Shown one piece after another: positions 51,928 to 60,482 of a DNA stretch of 64,000 nt. The stretch covers positions 1-64,000 of the forward strand of contig NZ_LQPJ01000107.1 of the NCBI RefSeq assembly GCF_002101785.1, in the 5' to 3' direction. The DNA comes from Mycobacterium palustre. Lineage in GTDB: Bacteria > Actinomycetota > Actinomycetes > Mycobacteriales > Mycobacteriaceae. The notes beneath the pieces are model-generated. The model was given only the letters and a program-made list of their open reading frames with translations, made no database searches and was not told the DNA's origin. A program made the translations under genes and the position numbers. Every line of letters begins with the position of its first letter. Position 1 is the stretch's first letter.

Positions 51928-52743
51928 TCATTCCTGCTCCTGCAGCTCCAGCGCAAATTCGTCGGCCTTCCGCATCTTCAGAGTGTGGGCGTAGATCCAG
52001 CGTGCCGACCCATCGAGTATTGCCAAACCAATTGCGCAGGAAGCAAATGCGCCCGCCCACGTCACCCAGGCGGGGGCACCGGGCGTGTGCAGCGCGTTGT
52101 ACACGGGAAGGCCCACCGCAGCGCTGCAGCCGGCGTCGGTGACGAGCGGCAAGAACAGCACGAGGCCCGCCCGCCAGCCAGTGAAGTAGGCCGGCGCCGC
52201 GAACAGGATGGCCGCGCAAAGGACCGGACCCGTCGTGTTGATGAACAGCCAGTACAACGGAAACCCACCGATGCTCATCGGGACTTCGCCGTAGCCGAAG
52301 TACGTGTAGAGCCGAAAATGCAACAGCGGCAACTCGATCAGCAGATCGGCCACGAAAGTGAGCGTGATCCCCGTCCAGAACGCGCGCGGGGTGAAGGTGA
52401 GCCTGCGCAATTCCAACAGCAATACGTAAGCGATGCCGCCGAAGAAGATGATGTACGTGGGCAGCCCCCAGTGCGGTATTGGGCCCATCGTTTCGAAGAC
52501 CACGTCTTGACCCGGCCGTGGATGATGCACCAGTCCCAAAACGTCGTCGAGCGGTTCGTTGAACAGCGCGATGCCGCCACCCGCTAGCAACACCAGGCCC
52601 AGCGGCGCCCCGGTCCGCCGCCACTGGTGTAGCGCGAAGGCAACGAACACGACGACGACCATCCACAGGACGACCTCGGCGACGGTCTGCGGCGTCCGCG
52701 GGAAGACCATCGCCGGCGGAGTCGGAATGTTGAACTGGGCCAT
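51928..52743 (-). CDS. Polytopic membrane protein of unknown family
   Basis: A 271-residue protein with seven probable helices (first VVLWMVVVVFVAFALHQW, then LGLVLLAGGGIALFNEPLDDVLGLVHHPRPG and others). Segments GGFPLYWLFINTTGP and LIELPLLHFRLYTYFGYGEVPM resemble the layout of AveC-like proteins (a polytopic body with a conserved polar loop), but similarity is weak and I do not assign it to the family. ATG 52743; the upstream FAD-oxidoreductase stop lies 5 bases away, so the two are co-transcribed. The C-terminus (RKADEFALELQEQE) is cytosolic and acidic. Confidence 0.72.
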   Translation of the reverse strand: MAQFNIPTPPAMVFPRTPQTVAEVVLWMVVVVFVAFALHQWRRTGAPLGLVLLAGGGIALFNEPLDDVLGLVHHPRPGQDVVFETMGPIPHWGLPTYIIFFGGIAYVLLLELRRLTFTPRAFWTGITLTFVADLLIELPLLHFRLYTYFGYGEVPMSIGGFPLYWLFINTTGPVLCAAILFAAPAYFTGWRAGLVLFLPLVTDAGCSAAVGLPVYNALHTPGAPAWVTWAGAFASCAIGLAILDGSARWIYAHTLKMRKADEFALELQEQE

Positions 52744-52748
52744 CTCGA

Positions 52749-54101
52749 TCACCGAGTCAACGCGACGGACGGCGAAAGTGCCTGTAACAGTTCGCGAGCG
52801 GCCCGCTCGCCCGCCGTGGTAGCCGTGTTGACGTTTCCCGACGAATTGTAGGAACCCGCGAGGTGGATGCGGCTCTTCAGATCTCGGGCGGCGTGGAAGC
52901 GGCCGAGTGCGCGATACAAGCCGGGGTGGCTGTAGACCAGCACGGGGTACCACCGGTTGATTCGCGCGAACTCGATCGCTTCGCCCAGGCCCGGGATTGC
53001 CTTCTCCGCATCGGGCAGCACGTCGGCCAGGATCTCGTCGTCGGCGGCGTCCATGTGGTCGACGGCCCACTGGTTCATCATGAAAAGGGACACCAGGCCT
53101 TTGCCCGCCGGGGCGCGACCAGGTGCCTTATTGTGCTCGAGGATGACCGCGAACAGCCCCTCGGAGACCGGCCGGGGAACGACGATGAATGAGGCTGGGC
53201 AGTCGGGAACCCGGTCCAGCGCCAGGTTGATCGACATGGTCGAGGTATAGTTCAGCTCCCGCAGGAACTTCGCGCGGTCGGGCTCCAACTGGGGAACAAT
53301 GTCGGGCACTCTGTTGCCCATGGAGCTGACGATGGCACCGGCTCCGCGTTCGGTGTATTGCCTGCCGTCGGGCCCGGCGCACGTGATCGTCACGCCGGCG
53401 GGGTCTTCGACGACTTCCACCACTTCAGTGTTGAGGCGCACGTCGGGAATGGCGGCGGCCAGCCGCTCGGGGAACGACGAGTACCCGTCGCGAAACGCGT
53501 ACAGCTTGGTGCCCAGCACCTTCTGCCAGAGGAAAAAGAACTCGACCACCGAGATCACATCGGCGGGGACGCCGGCTCCCCCACGCACGGTGGGTTCGAT
53601 CAGGTAGTCGTACAACTCACCGTCAAGACCGCGCCGCCGGCAATACTGTTCGGGCGTCTCGGTGTCGAAGGCGCCGGCCATCGACAGGTCTTCGTAGCTG
53701 AGTAGATTGCGCAGCCTGAATGAGTCCGCGGCTAGCTTCGTGACCTTCATCTTAGAGCGCAGCGACAGCAGCTTGGTCCGTGCCGCATCGAGGATGAGCC
53801 GGTTCGCCCGCAGGTAGTGCAGCCGGTCGCCGCGCATGAACCCCATCAACGAGTTTGCCGGTATCAACTCATCGGTCATGCCGATGTCGTCGACCAGGCG
53901 CATCACGCTGTCGTAGGCGGCGGGCAGAATTGTGGTCCCGGCCTCCATCAGGTACCCATCGCGTTTCACCGACAAGAGTTGTCCGCCAACACGATCCCGG
54001 GACTCCACCACCACGACGTCACGGCCGGCCTCTTTCAGCCGCCAGGCCGCCGCCAGCCCCGACGGGCCTGCGCCGACGACGTAAACCGTCGAATCAGACA
54101 T
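52749..54101 (-). CDS. FAD-dependent oxidoreductase, desaturase-like (paralogue B)
   Basis: A 450-residue flavoprotein closely related to the gene at 45,347. The FAD motif is VYVVGAGPSGLAAAWRLKEAG with VVESRDRVGGQL. Conserved blocks are LDGELYDYLIEPTVRGGAG, ISVVEFFFLWQKVLGTKLYAFRDGYSSF, NRWYPVLVYSHPGLYRALGRFHAARD and RIHLAGSYNSSGNVNTATTAGERAA. By eye a clear majority of positions are shared with paralogue A, with long identical runs. ATG 54101, preceded by AAGGT. It is divergent from the TetR at 54,181 across 79 bases. Two near-twin desaturase-like enzymes in one cluster suggest successive desaturations or two substrate forms. Confidence 0.91.
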   Translation of the reverse strand: MSDSTVYVVGAGPSGLAAAWRLKEAGRDVVVVESRDRVGGQLLSVKRDGYLMEAGTTILPAAYDSVMRLVDDIGMTDELIPANSLMGFMRGDRLHYLRANRLILDAARTKLLSLRSKMKVTKLAADSFRLRNLLSYEDLSMAGAFDTETPEQYCRRRGLDGELYDYLIEPTVRGGAGVPADVISVVEFFFLWQKVLGTKLYAFRDGYSSFPERLAAAIPDVRLNTEVVEVVEDPAGVTITCAGPDGRQYTERGAGAIVSSMGNRVPDIVPQLEPDRAKFLRELNYTSTMSINLALDRVPDCPASFIVVPRPVSEGLFAVILEHNKAPGRAPAGKGLVSLFMMNQWAVDHMDAADDEILADVLPDAEKAIPGLGEAIEFARINRWYPVLVYSHPGLYRALGRFHAARDLKSRIHLAGSYNSSGNVNTATTAGERAARELLQALSPSVALTR

Positions 54102-54180
54102 GCTGTGTACCTTATCTAACAGATCGTCTACAAGCCAGACATTCTGTATGGTCGCTTGTACAGCGCGTATACTTCGTGGC

Positions 54181-54882
54181 GTGGATGCATCTCCCCCTCG
54201 ACCCCTGCAACTGTCGCGGCCCCAGCGTCGCGGCATGCTCAGCCGTCATTTCGTCAGCGTGGTCGAGGGCCTGGTCGAGAACGGTGTCAGGTTCGCCGAT
54301 TTGAGCGTCGAGGCGATCATCACCGCGGGCGGGATCTCACGTTCCACGTTCTACGTCTACTTCGCCGACAAGGGCGATCTCCTTGTCGCTATGGCGCAGG
54401 ATGTCATCGGCGATCTGCTCGCCGATGGTGCGTCGTGGTGGGGCTTGCCCGTCGATGCCACGCGCGAGGATCTGCGCAGGGCCTTACGAGTGCCGATCGA
54501 CACCTATCGCAAACACCGGACAATTCTGGGAGCCATCGCCGAGACAGCGGCCTACGATCCGCGGGCGGCAGAACAGCAGCAGAACCTGATCGGCCAAGTG
54601 GTGACCGCGCTGACAACCTATATCGGAGACGCCCAGCGGGCCGGAGTTGCCGATGCCCATCTTGACGCCGCGCGCACGGCGCAGTGGCTGATCTGGATGA
54701 TCGAACGCGGGCTCTATCACCTGGTCGGTACCGCCCACGACGAGGAGGTCGAGCGACAGCTCGATGCCCTCGTCGAGATCGTATGGCGGGTGGTCTATCG
54801 CAGCGGCGAGGGCGCCGCGACGCGAACGCCAGCGCCGCCACCCAAGGCGGCCCTCAGGAACAGGCGGAAATCACCAAGTTAG
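54181..54882 (+). CDS. TetR family transcriptional regulator (cluster regulator 3)
   Basis: A 233-residue regulator from GTG 54181. The helix-turn-helix reads FADLSVEAIITAGGISRSTFYVYFADKGDLLVAM, close to that at 44,634. The C-terminal half (LPVDATREDLRRALRVPIDTYRKHRTIL) follows the same plan. It is divergent from FAD oxidoreductase B; the 79-base gap contains CGCTTGTACAGCG (4-bp arms) and may be its operator region. Its last four bases overlap the convergent acyl-CoA ligase stop. An upstream ATG at 54100 would overlap the divergent gene and is unlikely. Confidence 0.86.
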   Translation: MDASPPRPLQLSRPQRRGMLSRHFVSVVEGLVENGVRFADLSVEAIITAGGISRSTFYVYFADKGDLLVAMAQDVIGDLLADGASWWGLPVDATREDLRRALRVPIDTYRKHRTILGAIAETAAYDPRAAEQQQNLIGQVVTALTTYIGDAQRAGVADAHLDAARTAQWLIWMIERGLYHLVGTAHDEEVERQLDALVEIVWRVVYRSGEGAATRTPAPPPKAALRNRRKSPS

Positions 54883-56408
54883 TTCGACGAACCGCAACTT
54901 CCGTCCGGATACGATTCCGTTCGCAGCAAGTGCTTTTGGACCTTCCCTGCTCCGTTACGCGGGATGGCCGCAAACACGAACTCGCGCGGGATCTTGTAGT
55001 CGGCGATCCGCGAGGCGCAGTGCTGCCTGATCGAGACCGGCGTGAGGTCGGACCCCTCGACCGTGGTGAGGAACGCAACGACCGTCTCGCCCCACTCCGG
55101 ATTCGGGCGGCCGACCACCGCGACGTCGGTCACATCGGGGTGATCGGCGATGGCCTGCTCGACTTCCGCCGAGTACACATTGCGCCCCCCGGTGATGATG
55201 ACGTCTTTCAGTCTGTCGACCAGGCGCATAGCGCCGTCGTCATACACATGCATCAAGTCACCCGTATGCAGCCAGCCGTCGCGCATCACCTCCCGAGTGG
55301 CTTGCGGTTGGTTCCAGTAACCCTTGGTGATGGCTTCGCCGCGAAACACGAGTTCTCCAACGTGACCGGGAGGCGTGTCGTTACCGTGCTCGTCGACGAC
55401 ACGCGCCTGAACGAAGGGCTGCGCGAGATGGCCCGATGACAGCGGCCGAGACCGCACCTGGTCCATCGTCGAGTAGATCCCGGTTGGTCCGGCTTCGGTC
55501 TGCCCGCATTGCTGGAAGAAGGACACGCCCGGAAAAGCTGCTAACAACCGCTCGATGGCCGCCGCGGGCATCGGGGCGGCACCGAATACTCCGACGCGCC
55601 AGGACGCCATGTTGCAGCTGTTGCTCTCATAACACCGCAGGATCTGCTGATACATGGTCGGAACAGCGAAAAGCCAGTTGACGCTGTGCCTTTCGATCGT
55701 TGCCAGCACAGAACCCGGGTCGAACTTCGGGACGACGATGTGGGTGCCACCCAGCAGGGTCGTCGCGTTCAAGAAGGTCATCCCCCCCGAGTGATACATC
55801 GGTGCCAAGTGCAGGTAACGATCGCCGTCGCGCAGACCCAACGAGACGATCTGGGCCATTGCCGCCCATACGGCGCGGTGGTGGTCCAGGAGTACACCTT
55901 TGGGCTTTCCGGTGGTACCGGAGGTGTAGAGGATGAATGCGTCGTCGTGCTCGACGGCGCGATCCTCACGCACCGCATCGCCATGTCCGCCGGCGAGCAG
56001 ATCGGGATGGGCCGTCGACGGCCCCAGGGAGAGCAGCGTGGTGGATGTCGCCTTGCCGCCTGCGGCCTCGGCCAGCTGGGAGTGGCCCGGCGTGAACGCC
56101 AATACGGAGCTGCCGGAGTCGTCCAGGATATAGGCGAGCTCCGGTGCGGCCAATCTTGTGTTGACCGGCACGATGATCGCACCGAGCCGCGAGGCGGCGT
56201 GGCAGGCGATGATGAACTCCGGCGAGTTGGACGACAAGATCGCGATCCGATCGCGTTTCCGCAGGCCGAACGCTTCCAGGGCCGATGCGGCCTCGGCGAT
56301 CTCCGTCTCGAGTTCGCGCCATGTCCAACGCCGCTCGCCGGTAACGATCGCCTCGCGTTCGCCAACCCGCTGCGCGTTGAGCAGCGCCGTCCCTCCGATG
56401 GTCGGCAT
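54879..56408 (-). CDS. AMP-dependent fatty-acyl-CoA ligase (FadD type)
   Basis: A 509-residue adenylate-forming enzyme. P-loop FILYTSGTTGKPKGVLLDHH, A5 QCGQTEAGPTGIYSTMD, A7 GWLHTGDLMHV, A8 RLKDVIITGGRNVYSAEVEQ and A10 NGAGKVQKHLLR with the catalytic Lys are all present. ATG 56408 with GAGG upstream. It activates a carboxylic acid, e.g. a product of polyene cleavage or side-chain oxidation, as the CoA thioester. It is the last gene of a reverse operon with acyl-CoA dehydrogenase and two flavin oxidoreductases, and its end overlaps the cluster TetR gene. Confidence 0.92.
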   Translation of the reverse strand: MPTIGGTALLNAQRVGEREAIVTGERRWTWRELETEIAEAASALEAFGLRKRDRIAILSSNSPEFIIACHAASRLGAIIVPVNTRLAAPELAYILDDSGSSVLAFTPGHSQLAEAAGGKATSTTLLSLGPSTAHPDLLAGGHGDAVREDRAVEHDDAFILYTSGTTGKPKGVLLDHHRAVWAAMAQIVSLGLRDGDRYLHLAPMYHSGGMTFLNATTLLGGTHIVVPKFDPGSVLATIERHSVNWLFAVPTMYQQILRCYESNSCNMASWRVGVFGAAPMPAAAIERLLAAFPGVSFFQQCGQTEAGPTGIYSTMDQVRSRPLSSGHLAQPFVQARVVDEHGNDTPPGHVGELVFRGEAITKGYWNQPQATREVMRDGWLHTGDLMHVYDDGAMRLVDRLKDVIITGGRNVYSAEVEQAIADHPDVTDVAVVGRPNPEWGETVVAFLTTVEGSDLTPVSIRQHCASRIADYKIPREFVFAAIPRNGAGKVQKHLLRTESYPDGSCGSSN

Positions 56409-56506
56409 GAGGTGCCCTCGCCTACATTCCGTATTATTGATACCGACGATTTCAAATATAAAGCTTGTTTTTGCGGCAGTCGACTCCCCGTGTGTCGCAC
56501 GCCGCC

Positions 56507-57679
56507 TCAGTACGAACGCGGCAAGCCCAGAGCGTGCTCGGCCACGAAGTTAAGAATCATCTCCTTCGACACCGGCCCCATATTGAGCATCCGAACCAAC
56601 CAGAAGTACGGTGCGAGCTGGTATTCGTAGGTCACACCGTTTCCGCCATGCACCGCGACAGCAGCGTCCAGTGCTTCCAGCCCCGCGGCCGCACCAAGGT
56701 ATTTCGCGGTGTTGGCGAGCTCCCCGACCTCCGCTCCGCTGTCGTAGAGCGCGCAGGCACGGTCGGTGACGAGTTCGGCGGCCTGCAGGTGGATGTGTGC
56801 GGCCGCCAGCGGATGAGCCACGGCCTGGTGCGCACCGATGGGCGTGTCCCACACCCGTCTTTGGTTCGCGTAGTCGACCGCCTTGGCCAAGGCGTAGCGT
56901 CCGATTCCGGTACATAACGAACTCGCGAGGATGCGTTCGGCATTGAGTCCGGTGAAGGCCACGGCAAGTCCCTTGTTGACCGCTCCGATCAGGTTCTCGG
57001 CCGGCACTTCGACATTGTCGAAGAAGACCTGGTGACTTTTGTCCGGTTGGTTCATCACGGTGCGGATCGGTGTCCAGGAGAGCCCGGGAGAATCTTTGTC
57101 GACCATGAACACCGACAGCTTCCCGCGTCCGCTGGCCTCGTCCAGGCTGGTCCGCGCGACCACCATCACCCACTGAGCCGACTCCATACCGGTGATGAAC
57201 ACCTTCTGACCGTTCAGAACGTAGCGGTCACCTTCGTGCCGGGCGGTCGTGGAGATCCGGTGCGCGTTCGAGCCGGCATCCGGTTCGGTGATGGCGAAGG
57301 ACAGCCGGACATCGCCGCTGGCGACGCCGGGCAGCCAGCGTTCCTTCTGCTCGTCGTCCGCGCTGCGGTCCAAGATCGTGCCCGTCACACCGGATGAAAA
57401 CAGCATCGACTGCATCGGACAGCCGGCGATGGCCGTCTCGCGGACGACGATCGCCAGCTCGCCGAGACCCAGCCCGCCGCCGCCGTACTTCTCGGGCAGG
57501 TGGACGCCCAGATATCCGTTGCTGCCCAATACTTTCCACAGCTCCGCACAGTTGCCGCCGTCGTCGACCTGTTGCTGGTAATAGGCGGGCCCGAATTTGG
57601 CTGCGATACCGCCGACCGCTTCGCGGATCGCGCGATGATCGGCCGTTTCCTCCAGGACGGTGCCGGTTTGTACGGCCAT
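56507..57679 (-). CDS. Acyl-CoA dehydrogenase
   Basis: A 390-residue dehydrogenase. The LSFAITEPDAGSNAHRI (FAD/substrate) and LNGQKVFITGMESAQW segments, the IGAVNKGLAVAFTGLNAERILASS linker and AVAVHGGNGVTYEYQLAPYF are complete. ATG 57679 with GGGAG upstream. It lies 98 bases from the acyl-CoA ligase on the same strand. Its C-terminus lacks the usual Glu-containing segment seen in medium-chain types, which may mark a specialised substrate class. Works after the ligase in the same operon. Confidence 0.92.
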   Translation of the reverse strand: MAVQTGTVLEETADHRAIREAVGGIAAKFGPAYYQQQVDDGGNCAELWKVLGSNGYLGVHLPEKYGGGGLGLGELAIVVRETAIAGCPMQSMLFSSGVTGTILDRSADDEQKERWLPGVASGDVRLSFAITEPDAGSNAHRISTTARHEGDRYVLNGQKVFITGMESAQWVMVVARTSLDEASGRGKLSVFMVDKDSPGLSWTPIRTVMNQPDKSHQVFFDNVEVPAENLIGAVNKGLAVAFTGLNAERILASSLCTGIGRYALAKAVDYANQRRVWDTPIGAHQAVAHPLAAAHIHLQAAELVTDRACALYDSGAEVGELANTAKYLGAAAGLEALDAAVAVHGGNGVTYEYQLAPYFWLVRMLNMGPVSKEMILNFVAEHALGLPRSY

Positions 57680-57718
57680 GGTCGGTCTCCCTTCTCGTAG
57701 AACAGTCAGCCCTCGGGT

Positions 57719-58633
57719 CTAAAAATCGTGGACTTTCGCCAACACATCCCTCGCGAGAGTCTCGATGATCCGGGTGCGATGCTCGCCGGATTGCGCGGCG
57801 ATCTGGATCAAGACGGAGTCCACCCCCGCTTCTTTGAACTCAGCCAGCCGTTCGGTAACCGTGTGCGGGTCGCCGAGCAGCAGGTACCGGTCGGCCAATC
57901 CCGAGAAATCCTGTCGATAGGCGGCGCTGACTGTCGCGATGCCGGTGGTGCTTGCCCACGACGAGTCTTGGTCGACGGCCGTCCAGGCGAACAGCGCCGC
58001 CGACACCGCATCCTCGCGGCGCCCATGCTCGATTGCTGCGGCACGAACCCTGGCCAGCCCGCGGCGCACCTGCTCGGGTTCGACCATGTACGGCATCCAC
58101 ACGTCGGCGTACCGCCCGGCGCGGCGAAGTGCGCCATTCTTCCTTCCGCCCAACCAGATCCGCGGACCGCTGGGCCGAGGCGGCGGCGGATCGAGCGTGA
58201 TGCCCGACAGCGCGGCGAATTCGCCCTTGAACGTCACCGGGCCGCCGGTGAAAAGCCGGCGAACGATCTCGAGTCCCTCGTCGAGGCGACGAAAGCGCGT
58301 GACCGGGTCGACGCCGGCGGCCGCGAACTCGGGTGGATACTCGCCGCCGGCGCCGACGCCCAACTCGAACCGGCCACCCGAGATGCAGTCGATGACGCTG
58401 GCCATTTTCGCCACCAACGCAGCCGGATAGAGGGGTAGCAGTGCGATCGACGTGACCAGACGGATCCGCGACGTCACCGCCGCGGCCGCGGCCAACATCG
58501 CGAACGAGTTCGGCGTCGGTCCGTGGAAGGACAGATGTTCGCCACAACCGAGGAGGTCAAACCCGAGCTCTTCGGCGCGGCGTGCTTCGGCCACCACGGT
58601 GGCCGGATCATCGGCGGTGATCCCCACTTTCAT
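57719..58633 (-). CDS. LLM-class flavin/F420-dependent oxidoreductase
   Basis: A 304-residue TIM-barrel enzyme of the luciferase-like (TIGR03619-type F420) family. MKVGITADDPATVVAEARRAEELGFDLLGCGEH is the start, with ATG 58633; an upstream reading adds 14 unconserved residues. Segments RIRLVTSIALLPLYPAALVAKMASVIDCISGGRFELGVGAG, PRIWLGGRKNGALRRAGRYADVW and YLLLGDPHTVTERLAEFKEAG are typical. Such enzymes reduce or oxidise carbonyl or enone compounds with F420 or FMN. It lies between the acyl-CoA dehydrogenase and the second LLM gene on the same strand. Confidence 0.88.
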   Translation of the reverse strand: MKVGITADDPATVVAEARRAEELGFDLLGCGEHLSFHGPTPNSFAMLAAAAAVTSRIRLVTSIALLPLYPAALVAKMASVIDCISGGRFELGVGAGGEYPPEFAAAGVDPVTRFRRLDEGLEIVRRLFTGGPVTFKGEFAALSGITLDPPPPRPSGPRIWLGGRKNGALRRAGRYADVWMPYMVEPEQVRRGLARVRAAAIEHGRREDAVSAALFAWTAVDQDSSWASTTGIATVSAAYRQDFSGLADRYLLLGDPHTVTERLAEFKEAGVDSVLIQIAAQSGEHRTRIIETLARDVLAKVHDF

Positions 58634-58694
58634 CCTGACCGCGTCCCTACCGTCACGCTCGGCCGCATTGTGCACGCCGCCTTAGCCGCAGTGG

Positions 58695-59936
58695 TCATCT
58701 GATGGCTCCTGGTGCGGAACGATCGTTAGCATACGGCTGGGTCCGGCCGACGCCGTCGATCGTCAAGGTCGCCGATGCCGGGTCGCGCCCCTTGAGAATT
58801 GCACAGACCTCGACGGCGCGCCGGCTCGCATCCGAGGCCTCCTCGGCGTTCATCACGAACGGCAACACGTCGGCCATCATCGTCCACGTCACACCAGCGT
58901 CGACGTACGCCTGCAGTTCCGCGGCGACCTTTTCCGGGGTGCCGATGAAGAAACACTTTTCGATGGTCTTGCGCGGGATGCCAGCGGTCACCTCCTCGAC
59001 TTCTGCGGCCGACCACTGCACCGGCAGCAGTTTCATCGCATAGTGCCAATCCCGCGGCATCAGCGGTTCGATGCCCTCCTTGTCCCAATCGGACTGGTTA
59101 ATCCGCCCGAACACCGCAGCCAGCCAACGGATCAGCGGGTTGCTCATCGCTGCTTCGACCAAGTCCTCGCGGCCTTCGTCGTGCAGGATCAGCAGGGGCC
59201 ACAGGCCGAAATCGAATGCCTCCGGGTCACGGCCCTTGCTGTCTAGAGTCTGCTTCAGCTTCGAGATCTCTTCCCCCGCATGGTCGGCACTGGTCCAGAC
59301 GCTTGGCGCGATGGTCGCGAAACCATCGGCATATGTGGTGGTCAGGTCGATGATCTTCGGACCACCGCCGAGGCCCCACACCCGCGGACGGCGCCCCTTT
59401 GAGCCGCCGATCCAGGCGTTGTCGAAGTTCCACCTGTTTCCCTTCAGGGTGACAGGGCCGTCGGAATTCCAGAATGCCTCCATGTAACGGAAGTGGTCTT
59501 CGAGCGAGCTGAGTCCCTGGGATCTCTTCCAGCCGAATGGCTTACACTGCTTGAGCTCGCCTGCCCCCAGCTGCAGGATCGGTGCGCGCCTGCCTGCGAG
59601 GTTGGAGATGGTCAGCATTGTCTGCATCAATTCGGCGGGTCCGCGGCGAATCGCATCACTGCTGATGCACATGCCCAAGTCGGGCGTGGCGTAGGCGCCG
59701 ACGGCACCGAGGGCGAATTGGTCGGGAAATGAGTCGATATCGGGCAGCGCATTCGCCAGCGGCGTGACTTGGGGATTCCACATCTCCGGCGGCCACCAGC
59801 TGGTCAGCTGATCCCAGAGGTGGGCGTAGTCGACGACGCCCGTAGCCTCCAGGCCCTTGACCCGGTCGACGAACGTCGCCAACGCCATGTGGCGGCTCGC
59901 ATCGACAACAATGGCGGTCTCGACTCGTTGAGGCAT
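58695..59936 (-). CDS. LLM-class flavin/F420-dependent oxidoreductase (long form)
   Basis: A 413-residue luciferase-like protein, about 100 residues longer than the previous gene. ETAIVVDASRHMALATFVDRVKGLEATGVVDYAHLWDQLTSW opens a substrate-binding region typical of the F420-dependent ketoreductase-like group (phthiodiolone ketoreductase-like). Further blocks are ISNLAGRRAPILQLGAGELKQCKPFGWKRSQG and VWGLGGGPKIIDLTTTYADGFATIAPSVWTS. ATG 59936. It is the first gene of the reverse operon ending with the acyl-CoA ligase; the palindrome at 60191-60204 lies 255 bases upstream. Substrate unknown. Confidence 0.86.
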   Translation of the reverse strand: MPQRVETAIVVDASRHMALATFVDRVKGLEATGVVDYAHLWDQLTSWWPPEMWNPQVTPLANALPDIDSFPDQFALGAVGAYATPDLGMCISSDAIRRGPAELMQTMLTISNLAGRRAPILQLGAGELKQCKPFGWKRSQGLSSLEDHFRYMEAFWNSDGPVTLKGNRWNFDNAWIGGSKGRRPRVWGLGGGPKIIDLTTTYADGFATIAPSVWTSADHAGEEISKLKQTLDSKGRDPEAFDFGLWPLLILHDEGREDLVEAAMSNPLIRWLAAVFGRINQSDWDKEGIEPLMPRDWHYAMKLLPVQWSAAEVEEVTAGIPRKTIEKCFFIGTPEKVAAELQAYVDAGVTWTMMADVLPFVMNAEEASDASRRAVEVCAILKGRDPASATLTIDGVGRTQPYANDRSAPGAIR

Positions 59937-60482
59937 CTTCGTCTCCTACCCACCGGGGGTCGATTGATCAGACCTGATCGAGCGCGGCGAGGCGCAAGTC
60001 GCGCGACCACCGGTGTCGACCATCCCGAGCTGTTTATTCCGGATAAGTTGTTGCACAACGGTCCTGCCGGTTCTACCGGCGCTGCGGCGGTAGCCGCCCG
60101 TGGCGGATCGGCTATCGACGCAACTCGTCGACGATCCGACACTCATGGACCCACTACGCGCAACATTGATGATTGCTGACTCCGCCACTATGAACGATCG
60201 TTCACGCGTTGTCAATCTTTTCCCTTGCACACTTCAACGGCTCTAACGGGGGTGGCGGCAGTACCAACAGATCATTCCCCGCGCGGTCCGGGATCTTCGT
60301 GAAGTTCTCTCCTCAATCCCGCGCGACAAGGGCGAAATCGCATAAAAATTCCGCTTCACGGGCCAGGCGCCGCGTGAGGGTCGCGTGACTGGCCGCTGCT
60401 TGCCTCTCCGCCAGATTCGGCGCGATCGCGGAGGCCGCATCGCTGCGCTTTTTCCCGCCCTCAGCGTAGCCATGGCTTCGCC
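59937..60482. other. Regulatory gap between the LLM operon and the truncated aldehyde dehydrogenase
   Basis: Holds a perfect TGAACGATCGTTCA palindrome (60191-60204), a TGATCAGACCTGATCA inverted repeat at about 59,966-59,981, and no recognisable protein. The half toward 60,480 has lost the 5' part of the aldehyde dehydrogenase gene. Confidence 0.5.
60191..60204. promoter_or_regulatory. Perfect palindrome TGAACGATCGTTCA, candidate operator of the LLM/acyl-CoA operon
   Basis: The 14-bp palindrome is of the type bound by dimeric TetR-family repressors. The core AACGATCGTT appears again at 58718-58727, inside the 3' end of the long LLM gene. A frameshifted TetR lies at 62,019, and three intact TetR genes lie at 44-54 kb, any of which may be the cognate regulator. 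Confidence 0.5.

Noticed and set aside
54120..54180. CGCTTGTACAGCG dyad between FAD oxidoreductase B and TetR as an operator feature
   Set aside because: Arms are only 4 bp; mentioned with the gene but too weak to list as a site.
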